DNA of 64,000 bases, from the NCBI RefSeq assembly GCF_022376445.1, contig NW_025955036.1, positions 62,001-126,000 of the forward strand. Reading direction: 5' to 3'. Both the position numbers and the translations under genes were made by a program. Numbering within the stretch: the stretch's first letter is position 1; every line of letters starts with the position of its first letter. Positions 12,096-21,510 of the stretch are shown one piece after another. This DNA is from Fomitopsis serialis. Taxonomy: Eukaryota > Basidiomycota > Agaricomycetes > Polyporales > Fomitopsidaceae. The notes beneath the pieces were generated by a model. It ran no database searches. It saw nothing but the letters and a program-made list of their open reading frames with translations, and was not told the origin of the DNA.

Positions 12096-12212
12096 TTAGA
12101 CGATCGTGCACGACCCACTTCCACTCCCATTGGTGGTGTCGTAGTTGACCGGAATTTGTGACTCTTCGATCTCGGCGGGGACGGGTGCAGCAATATCAAA
12201 GAAGGCATCCAT
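12096..12212 (-). CDS. Lipopeptide pheromone precursor 2, CaaX box CTIV
   Basis: A 38-codon gene encoding a pheromone precursor: MDAFFDIAAPVPAEIEE leader, then PVNYDTTNGSGSGS, then CTIV and a TAA stop. The Cys four residues from the end with aliphatic residues behind it is a CaaX prenylation box; Val at the last position is less common than Ala in mushroom pheromones. The leader and the D-x-T-N-G-S core match pheromone precursor 1 closely, so the two arose by duplication and then changed in the presumed mature peptide, consistent with divergence in specificity. It has no intron. The TATA box is about 108 nt upstream. Confidence 0.88.
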   Translation of the reverse strand: MDAFFDIAAPVPAEIEESQIPVNYDTTNGSGSGSCTIV

Positions 12213-13651
12213 CCCTAGTTACGAGGTACGCAGAGCGTGTGGGATGCTGCGGTGAGCTCCAAGATGTACCTCTCGTCGATGTGCTGACTGTCGAATGTGT
12301 CCGTAGTCAACAGGAGTGCTTTATATACGCACTTTCGGGGAATAAAACCAGAAGGCGCTATACGATTGTTCTCCCCAGATATCGGAACAGTTCACCATGC
12401 GCTGGAGAGACACCTGGTGAGCGATGGTCGTGTATACGTCTTATTGTTCTTGCGGGAATCCTATCGCAAGGGTCTGAGAAGGTCTAGGAGGACGGTGATT
12501 GATTGGCATGGATTCCTATAGCGCGCGCTCTGGTACTGTACCGTTGTCGGGTTTATGACGCTCATACTGACTCTGTGCTCAGTGCTCCATGCGGTGCTCA
12601 GCGCGAACTCATGGTTCAAGCAACTCACTGAAGTACTTGAAGCTCTTAGCTACACGTTTGAACGCCGAAAGCCCGGAGGCTTCTTTCACTGGCTTTGGAC
12701 GAGCGGGGAGCTTTGGGTGAGCGGGGAAGTGGCAGTCTGGGAACCTTGGAGATGAGAGTCACCAAAACGGCTGCCGTGTAGGTGAGCGCACGTTCGGACT
12801 CACGGATACAGCTAGCGCGCCTCGTGCACAATAGAAAAGGACACGCTGTGTTTCTATACGGACCGCGGTGCGTCTCTGGCAGTACATATCCTCTATATCC
12901 GGCTGGCGTTATTGTTATGCGCGGGTCATGTGACCGCGTCTGGGTAAGGATCGCGTTTTAACTTCTCATCGTCGAGGACCGCGAGGAGCGCGATTACACA
13001 ACACGGTATGTCCGCGACAAATAGCACCATTGGTATGAATGGAGAACCGCATGTGCGTTGGCATCATGGTCTAGCTCCCGAGCTAACCTGGCTACACACC
13101 TTGGCTATACACCGACTCAGGCTGGCAGCGACAGGTGTTCGTGGCTAGATGATTGCAATGCAAGTCTACTATTCAAATGTGATCTGTCTGTCAATATGCC
13201 GCATTCTCTACATTTCGTTTGCGATGGTGCCACTATTGTCGAGTCACTCACACTCATAGCCTGTCCAGTTGGTTCAGCAAGCTCCTGACTCACGAATGCG
13301 TGCCCAGGTTCGGAATGGGAGGCAGGAGATATTATCCATTAGTTGAGTCCCAGAGCGAGATATCTAGGGAGTTAGGTGAGGAGCATACGACAGCCGCGAT
13401 ACACATTACGGAAAAGAATGGAGGATCGGCTGGGCGATAGAATATTAGAGGCTACAGCTCGGGTTGGTATGCATACTAGTCAGACAGCAGGGAGCGATAA
13501 GGGCGATACAACATGGACAAGTAAGGACACAAACACACATCGGTGGCATACTGCCACTCCATAACTTACGCGCCACAGGACCGGCAATGATACATATGAT
13601 ACAGCCAATATCTCACCATCGCACTCCCCTCTTCCTTTGGCCCAGCATCGT
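12213..13651. other. Spacer between pheromone gene 2 and the membrane/coiled-coil gene
   Basis: Holds the pheromone 2 promoter. No other gene is supported; open frames at 12555-12755 and 13058-13288 lack motifs. Confidence 0.45.
12321..12327 (-). promoter_or_regulatory. TATA box of pheromone gene 2
   Basis: TATATAA on the minus strand, about 108 nt before the ATG at 12212, close to the spacing seen at pheromone gene 1. Confidence 0.5.
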
Positions 13652-15339
13652 TTAAACGACGGCCTTGGGGAGAACGTTACGCAGTGGTGGCACCAGCACG
13701 ACCATGATCCTCACGCTCGCGCGGTATGGCCATAGCAGGATCGTGTGCGCGCACTCGAGTACCCACTGGTGGAACGACACCGGCGCCGCTTGAGCCGCTC
13801 GCTTGCGCGCCGCCGAGCTGCCCCCGCTATGGCTTCGACTGCGACTGCGGCTGCCGCTCTTGCTCCGGACGCGGCGGGCCTTGTGGTGCGCGTCATTCAC
13901 CGTCGAGTGGTGATCCTTCTCGTTATCGGTAACGTACGTCCCCTCGGAGTCCGCGTCGCCTTCGCCGTTCAGCTCGGCTTCCCCATCGGAGAGTGCAGAC
14001 TCGGGGATGGTCGGCAGGCTGGGGTCAGGCGCGCCGCTCGAGGATAGCCTGTGATGTGCAGTCCCATTCGAGCTTCGGGATGTACTCTGGGAAGAGGGCA
14101 GTGGCGATGACGAGCTTCCGCCAACCAACTTCTCGAGCGGTGTGTCTGGCGCGCCCAGCGACCATACCGTCTTTGGCAGGCGCAAGACTCCAACAACGAA
14201 GGTGCGAACATAACTCCAAACACGTCGGTACGCTCGCTCGTAGGCCGGGGCAACATAGCCACGCCGGAAGGCGTCGATGTCCATCCGCCTATTCTGCTCA
14301 ACCTGTAGCAGGCCCTTCTCCAGCGCTAGCACGCGGGCAGCCAGCGCCATCCGCGCCATCTCGGTCTTGCGCTCGCTGCGCTTTGCGTCGCGCTCGACCT
14401 CACCGAGAGCCTCGCTGAGGTCGTCGCACACTTCCTGGAGCCGGCCGGCGAGCGTCGTGCGTGCATTGAGTTCCTGTACTTCGCGGTCGAGGATGTCGAG
14501 TCGTTTGAGGAGCATAGCGTTGACGGTGACGTCCTCCGTTTCGTGCTTCTCGGGCGGGTAGTGGATGGCATCGTGTAGCGCTTCGGTATGTCCTTGTATG
14601 CGGGAGATAAGGTGCGTCCATGGTCGGATGCCAGTCGCGAGCACGAAGAGCGTCGTGCTGAACCAAGAGAGCGACTCTGTCTCCCCGATGGCCGACAGGA
14701 CATGCTTCAAGAAAGTGGCACCAAGTAGGGGGGATACGCCGGTGACACAGAGTAGAAACAGCTCCTGCCGCCGTAACTCTGTCGCAGCAAGCTTGGTGAC
14801 ACGGTCGGGCTCTCCGGCGCGCATGCCCGACTTGCGAGGTCGCGAGGCTTGATAGAGCTTCCAAGGAACTGAAAGAACAATTCAGTTAACGAAACTTAAC
14901 ATAAGCAAGGATAATGCGCACCTTCGATGAGCTGGTGGAGATAGAATATGAGGAGTATGATGAGGAACAGGTTCTTGATGTGATCCCCTCCGGTGAGCCA
15001 GTTCCCAATGGGAGACACGCAAGCGACGATAATCGAAAGGTCCAAGTCGGCCCATGACGTTCCCGACCGCTCACGCGAGTACGGGGTGCTGCGAGGACTC
15101 GGGATCTGCGGCCGGGGCAGCGGCGGAACTGCTGTTCCCTTTCCCTTTCCCTTCACGGTCGCGTAGGCAATCTCCTCCTCGCTCTCATGTTCGCTTCCGT
15201 CGTCTTCCTCGTAGTCCGAGTCGTCTTCTTGCAACACAGCCCCTCCAGACCTCGTCGGCAGAGAAGGACTGCGTCCGGAGTGTCCGTTCGGCATCCTTGC
15301 GCGCTGAGAGGGGCCCGCCTGCGCAGCTTGCGTCGCCAT
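13652..15339 (-). CDS. Conserved fungal membrane protein with coiled coil and SR-rich tail
   Basis: Two exons with one intron at about 14874-14922. Exon 1 starts MATQAAQAGPSQRARMPNG and has an acidic block (EDDSDYEEDDGSEHESEEE), a SWADLDLSIIVACVSPIGNW stretch and a hydrophobic segment LFLIILLIFYLHQLIE. Exon 2 adds membrane segments (FLLCVTGVSPLLGATFLKHV; SWFSTTLFVLATGI), and then a helical coiled-coil region with LLKRLDILDREVQELNA and EVERDAKRSERKTEMAR. A low-complexity acidic/Ser region with an SKSGSRSRSRSHSGG run follows, and a last hydrophobic stretch near the C-terminus. I do not recognise a named family; the clean frame and clear domain layout mark it as real. It sits inside the pheromone region, between pheromone genes 2 and 3, on their strand. 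No role in mating is shown. Confidence 0.75.
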
Positions 15340-16093
15340 TGTCGTTCAGAGAGATGAGATGAAGTGAATGGAAGAGAGAGGAGGAGAGTGCAAGTGTCGG
15401 CGCGTGGAGTGAGCGAGGCTGCTTCAAGGCCGTAGGCTCCGTTCCGCCTTGCTGGATCAGTCACTTCCGCAGCTCCTGCGTGTTCGCCGCATGTAAACGA
15501 GCACTTTTTGTGTGTAAATTAAGCGGCCATGGACAGAACACACCAGTTAGACTTACGTTCGGAGAGATGGTGATTGTCGGCGGCAAAGGTGGCAGGACGC
15601 GCTCACGCCGTCACGCCACGAAATGGCAGTCGCATGACGCGCGCCGGCAATAGCGGCGATAATATCCGCCGTCAAATTCGTAGTCTAATTGAACCTCCAG
15701 TGATGGAAGTCATCGTCGTACAGTAGTAATACGTACGAATCAGACATGCATGATAGATGTTACAATAAGAGCTACACTGCAGTGTCTGTCGTGAACACCG
15801 TATAAATAACCATAAGAGTCTGTCATCCACTGCTCTCTGTGAGCAGCAAGTTCGTAAAGCGAGAGAAGTCGAAGTCCGATGAGGGAGTGTATGGCGCGTC
15901 TTGAAGCTTGAAGCTTGACCCCTTGACAGTGGTCCATGAGACGCATGGATACCAAAGCAGTGATCAACGCGCATGTTGGAAAGAGGATGTAGATAAGGGC
16001 AGAAAGTGGCAAGGACTGGCGACAATCTGCATTGCGGTTAGATACCACGAGAAGAGGGTAGCGATGATACATACTTACCTGGGTCGAAGACAA
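15340..16093. other. Intergenic, downstream of pheromone gene 3
   Basis: Promoter side of the 15339 gene and 3' side of pheromone gene 3. A minus-strand frame of about 117 codons (15740-16093) directly abuts the pheromone stop and is read as chance. Confidence 0.45.
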
Positions 16094-16252
16094 TTATGCG
16101 ACAATGCACATTTGGGCCACGATCTGCCCGTTCGAGCATGTCTCGGCGTGATGCTCGAAGTCCTTGAGGATATCCTCCTGCGCGTCCCGTGGCATGATGG
16201 CGTACTCTGCGCCCACAGGCTCGGGCGGAGAGAGGACGAAGAAGTCGTCCAT
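16094..16252 (-). CDS. Lipopeptide pheromone precursor 3, CaaX box CIVA
   Basis: A 52-codon pheromone precursor. It begins MDDFFVLSPPEPVGAEYAI, continues through an acidic middle with DAQEDILKDFEHHAET, and ends AQMCIVA followed by TAA. CIVA is a classic mushroom pheromone CaaX box. A Glu-His pair before HAETCSNGQ is a plausible N-terminal processing site (inference), which would give a mature peptide of about 14-15 residues with an extra internal Cys. The leader differs from precursors 1 and 2, so this belongs to another pheromone subgroup. A TATA box lies about 140 nt upstream. The nearest receptor is the plus-strand STE3 gene 3 kb away. Confidence 0.88.
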   Translation of the reverse strand: MDDFFVLSPPEPVGAEYAIMPRDAQEDILKDFEHHAETCSNGQIVAQMCIVA

Positions 16253-19200
16253 GGCTTGTGCTAAACGCACTCGCACTGAAGGTGATGAAGGGAGAAGAAG
16301 GGAGTTCCTCGGCGACCCGCGCGCTATTTGTTCGTCTATATATGTCGTTTGGAGAAGGCTGAAGCTGCACTGTGTCAGGGGCGTTCTGTACGTTTTATAC
16401 CACAATGGTGCTGCACCTACAAGAATTAGGAGATGTCGTCAAGCGCACAGCGCAATGTGTCCTATGACCTGCGGCAGCGACAAGAGAGCGCGATAGGAGA
16501 GGGGGAAGTGCAGCACGGAGCTTGCTGTGCAGCGCAAGTCATGACGACGGCCACAACTCGTCCACGCACCACAGCCAAAGCCCCGGCGATTCAGAGTTAA
16601 CAACAGGATTCGTGGAGCACATTACCAATTCAGACACGAAGCGATGACCGAAAGAGAACGACAATTGGGAGCGTGGTCGGCAGGCCGCTTCGGGCTGGCG
16701 CGTGCGACGGCGAGGTTGGGATGATACGCCGGCAGCCTCACGCATGGGTACGGAATTTGAGTCATGAGACGGAAATGGGAAGAACTTGATCGGATGGCGG
16801 GGATGGGTGTTCTGCGCGGATCAGTATCGAGATGCGTAGACAAAAGGAGGGAACAATATCTAGTCGACTGCGTCACTAGATTCACAGCCAGATAGGCTGC
16901 CGCAGGTACTGTACCGCCGGTACGGAGCCACAGGATGTGGTTCGTGTCTCCGGACACCTGTACAGCTCGTCTTCATCGCCAACGCAGACCGTGCGGAGAA
17001 GAATGGCACCGTCCGTGGCAATCCACTGAACGCAGCCTTTCTGCCGCCAGACACGGAGGCCGCGAAGATGATGCATCTTACCGGTATTCGGAAGATTAAA
17101 GCAGCTCATTAGCGGGACATCGCGGGCTAACCACTGCATCTAGCTCACGGAACAGTTGCTGTGAATTCACTGGCAAATTAACAGTGAGCCGTGGCACGCA
17201 AATTCTCGACCACTTGTGCATTTTACCTTACTACACCTTCAAGGTTACTACGTTCATTGTGAACGTGAGGTGGTTCAAAGGACCACGCATCGACCTGCGG
17301 AAATGAGTGGACGTGCATTTTGAGAAGTGATCAAAGTCCACCAGAAGGTGTGGCCGGGCGTCTATTAAATAGTATCCCGAAGCGGAAGCAGCGGTGAAGG
17401 ACAATAAGCACTTTAGCGCCAGCGGGGCGAAGGCGCTCCCCAAGCGCTCCCGCAAGACAAAAGAACGGTGACAGTCATATACTGCACCCTCCTCCTCGCC
17501 ATCCTCCTCCCTCCCCTTCCTCCCGCCACGACCGATCGGTCTCTCGAGCTCGACGGATCGTACCAGACTATGCCGACGACGATATCGGACGACAGCGCGT
17601 GCTCGCCGCCGTCCGCTGTTTTCTTGGGGATAGCCCTGTGTTCAGCGGGTGGCTATGTTCTTGTCTCTTGGACTTGACGATGCATCGAAATAGTCGCTCC
17701 TACACTCTTGGACCACAGGGCAGTGAAACGAAAACAGAAGACAGTTCGCGCCGAGGCGCGGTGAGTGTTGTCGCCCACTGCCGTCACCGGATGTTATGCT
17801 CACTGACCTTAGTGCGATGGCATCTACCCAGGTCGACGACGGGTAGTGGCAGTACCATTATCCACCCTTGACGACGGAGAGCTTCAGCCATTCGAGACGT
17901 CTCATTGCACGCCATACTGCGTGCCGCCCCGACTTGGCGAAAGGTAAGTGTTGTACTTATTATCGTCGGCCCCCGCTTAGCCTCAGTCTGAAATTGGCTT
18001 GTCTTTCTGAACCTCATGCGCGGCTCATCCAAATTGACCTCGTGAATGCGTTCGCGATTTGCAATTGCAATGGACTCAACGCCAACACCTCTATGCATAC
18101 CATCATTGTGTCGATTGTCGCTGACGCAGGCTTTGGCTAACGACTTATTGCTTCGGCTCTGCGTCCTTCTATTGACTTCGTGCACTGAGGTTGTTAGAAC
18201 TACACTTCGGCTGCTGATCTGGTTCATTTAGACAGTCCTGCCAATCATCATGTCCCATCTCCACCGACACAGCGTAATCTGGGTCCAAGACCCACCCTAC
18301 TGGGAATCACTCAGGCGTCCTTGGCAATATTGGCACCATGTCAACTTGGTCTCTACGCTGCCTCTTGTGCTCTGCGAATCCAACCTAGCTGGTTGGGTAT
18401 TCCCCTTGTCCTTTGATACCGGACTTCGCACTGCGGTATTCGTCCTTCGTTCACGTGACAACAGACGCGTCGCTAGGTCTCCCGAGGAATCCAAACAAGG
18501 AGAGGCTGGAACACCACCATCTCGTGCTCAAGAGACTTCTAGTTCTGGTCCGGAATTCGCATTCGATGTATGCCTTTCTGCTCGTGCCTGCTGATTAGAC
18601 GCGTTATCGCTGGAGCTCCCACAGTCTCGGTACTGGACCGTGAACTCCCTCCTGGTACTCTCGTTGATGTTTCAAACCTTCGCTGATTTACCTCTGCCTG
18701 CGACTTTGTTCGAAACCTCCAACTCAGCTTTCCGTCGAGACGACGACCGGCCTGTTGCTGCATCAAATTGGGGACTCGCGTCGCTGGCAATGCGTCTTCG
18801 ACAGAACGACTTCTCCGCATCCCGTTTTGGAGTTCCCATTCGCACCTCTTTGGTTAGCGGCTGGGCATCTCGGCTTGATGCTCCAGACGGCGCTCGTGGC
18901 TCGTGCCCGCGTAGCCGAGCCATGTGCCCTCATGTGGTGCCTGCCGGGATCTGCCTCCGTGGCTTCATCAAACGGTCCCAATCCGGAAGCAAGACAAGGT
19001 AACGTCTATATCAGGCAATCCGTGAGAAGCATCGTCAACCTCCGCGAGCATGGTGATGGCGCTCAGATGCCAGCCGACGCACAAGCAACCATCCGAATAC
19101 GTACACAAGGGCAGAGAGCGTGGTGAAGTATTTCATGGACGCGCTGGCGAGGACTGCCCTCCAGCAATCACCCATCTGTGCATTGCCGCAGTCGCCCGCC

Positions 19201-19290
19201 CTCCTCCCTGCAGGCTTCCAAGTCTCCGCCCGTCCGGCGTCTTCTGTGCTACCTCTCTTCACCGCGTTTACCCTCGGAGATCTTTACGCG
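16253..19290. other. 3-kb spacer between pheromone gene 3 and receptor 2
   Basis: Carries the pheromone 3 promoter and the receptor 2 upstream region. I scanned both strands for short frames ending in a CaaX box and found none in frame. Open frames such as 17784-18227 (-), 18250-18594 (+) and 18640-19002 (+) have no motif I know. Confidence 0.45.
16393..16399 (-). promoter_or_regulatory. TATA box of pheromone gene 3
   Basis: TATAAAA on the minus strand, about 140 nt before the ATG at 16252. A second TATATA at about 16337-16342 (about 85 nt upstream) is an alternative. Confidence 0.45.
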
Positions 19291-20805
19291 ATGGACGCAC
19301 AACTGGCGTCGTGGTCAGCGCAGCAACTTGCTGCCACCGCTCTCTCCTTCATCGGGTTTGTTCTGGTTAGCATTCCCCTCTACTGGCACTTGGAAGGTAC
19401 GTGACCGCTTCGCTATCTCATTACGTCGGGCTCACAAAGTGACGACAGCCTGGAACGTTGGCTGCGTTCTCTACATCTTCTGGTGCGGCACCCAGTGCCT
19501 CATCCAGTTCATCAACATGATCATCTGGCGGGACAACGTTATCGTCTGGGTCCCTGTCTGGTGCGACATCGTCACCCGCTTCCGCCTCGCCTCCAGCATC
19601 GGCATCTGCACGGCTTCGCTCATCATCAACCGTCGTCTGTACAAGATCGCGACCATTTCCACGGTGTCGATGACGAACAGCGACAAGCGGCGGATGATTT
19701 GGGTGGATCTCGCCATCGGTCTAATTCCCTCTATCGTGGTCGTTGCACTGTGTGAGTTCCTATCGACGCTCGGTCTGTTGTGCCTACTGACGCGTCGACC
19801 GATCCAGTCTGGTTCATTCAAGGCCACCGCTTCGATATCTACGAGGGTTATGGGTGCACATTCGAGATCGCGAACACCATCCTCTCCTACTTCCTGCTCA
19901 CCTCGTGGCCGATCGTCATCGGCTGCATCTCCGCCGTCTACTGCTTTTTGACGCTGCGCGCGTTCTTCAGGCGTCGCAAGCAGTTCAACGAGCTCATGTC
20001 GAGCAACAAGAACCTGACGTTCCACCGGTACCTCCGGCTCATGGGTCTGGCAGGCATCGAGATCGCGTGCACGGTCCCGCTCGCGTCGTGGAACCTGTAC
20101 ATGCAGTCGCGCAACCCGCTGTACGTATGGAAGGGCCTCGGCGACCTGCACTACGACTTCTCGCGCGTGGACCAGTTCCCTGCGATCCTCTGGCTCAACA
20201 ACGAGTTCACGAAGCCGGCCATCATCTTCGACATCTGGGACATCATCATCTGTGCGTTCATCTTCTTCGCGTTCTTCGGCTGCGCGGAGGAGGCGCGGAA
20301 GCACTACTCGATAGCTGCGACGACCGTGGCGAAGCGCGTCGGTCTATCGACGAGCTGGCTGTCGCGCTCCACTGCCAACGGCTCCTATGGGTACGTTCCT
20401 TGCGTATGTTTGCGCTAGCACGAAGCTGACAGTTGCCTCAGTTACAACACGTCGAAGCCGACGGCGAGCGCACTGGGCCGCATCACGATCCCGACGTTCG
20501 TGCAGCACAAGCGGCGCAACTCGCTCGACTCGTTCTCCGACCGCCTCTCGACGTCTATCTCCATCGGGGAGGAAACGCCCGTCGACGACCTCAAGGTGCC
20601 GTACTCGCCCTCGGAGCACTCCGCGGGCTCGAGCACGTACGTCCCGTCGCCGATGTCCGCGAAGAGCGCCGACAAGGCACACACGTTCGTGTTCCCGCCG
20701 CCGCCATCGCCGCCCGCCCGCGTGCACGATCCTGCGTCGCCGACGCGCGCTGCCCCGCCGGACGTGCCCGCGTCCGTGCACGACAACACCTTCGACATAG
20801 TCTGA
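19291..20805 (+). CDS. STE3-type pheromone receptor (7TM GPCR)
   Basis: A clean STE3-family receptor in four exons. Exon 1, from MDAQLASWSAQQ, holds TM1 (ATALSFIGFVLVSIPLYWHL). Exon 2 has the family signature WNVGCVLYIFWCG, NMIIWRDN, WVPVWCDIVTRF, then INRRLYKIATI. Exon 3 has WFIQGHRFDIYEGYGC, TM5, LMSSNKNLTFHRYLRLMGLA, YVWKGLGDLHYDFSRVDQFP and TM7. Exon 4 is a Ser/Pro-rich cytosolic tail ending NTFDIV. Introns lie at about 19398-19448, 19753-19806 and 20391-20440, all with GT-AG borders and matching phases. The start at 19291 gives the short extracellular N-terminus usual in the family; an in-frame upstream ATG at 19135 would add an unlikely extension. No frame break is seen. This is the best candidate for a working mating receptor in the window. 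Confidence 0.92.
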
Positions 20806-21510
20806 GGTTTAGAGACCTTCAATATCCCCTGTGACCTGGACAAAACCCGCAAGATTATCCCACCCCCCTCCCACCGTGTATCTCCTGTTGGATTTTCGCT
20901 CGTTGTTGTTGCCATCACCTACTGTCACCGTTATCACCTGGGTTCGTCCTCCGCTTCACACTGTATTGTTAGCTCTTTGTACCTCACTCCACGACGCCGC
21001 CGGCTCCCATATCCCTTTGCGGCTACTAATGATATTCGTATGTATCATTACTTTAGCACCGCCGCCCTTGACGCGAGTGTATTACACGTTACCTCATGCT
21101 ACCCAATAGATATGCTTGACCTTACAAAGTCGAACGCGCCGTTGTTCGGCCGTGCGCCTGCGAGACACTGACAGTGCCTGATACCCATCGATGAGACACG
21201 GCAAGGCGTTCAATTTCCCAAGCTCTTGCGCACCCGCATGGTCGGGCGACCGTCTTTGGGCCGTAAGTCCCAGTCAGCGGTGGTAATCACCTGTACGATC
21301 TGAGCTCGTCAGCATTCCGATAGCCCTCGCTGGTTTCTTTCTAGCGCGAGGTGGTGTTAAAGTGGGAGTGTGTCACCCACGGACGCGAGTTAGCTCCTCG
21401 GATCCCAAGTCGGACGATTCCTCCACCTTCCAGATACCGTTGCGTGCAAGACTCACGCCGTTGACGGTCGGACATAAAGCTCCTTCACAGTTCTTCATCG
21501 TACCACCACC
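20806..21510. other. Intergenic: receptor 2 terminator side and MFS promoter
   Basis: No gene supported. Pyrimidine-rich stretches follow the receptor stop. Confidence 0.5.

Noticed and set aside
12958..13035. Minus-strand frame containing CVIA near 13000
   Set aside because: The CVIA is internal and the frame runs on for another twenty or so codons without a CaaX end.
16094..16405. Longer reading of pheromone precursor 3 starting far upstream
   Set aside because: The upstream part has no leader features and lies between the TATA box and the MDDFF start; the internal ATG at 16252 fits the family.
19120..19290. Upstream extension of receptor 2
   Set aside because: It would add about 50 residues with no hydrophobic start, against the short N-terminus usual for STE3 receptors.
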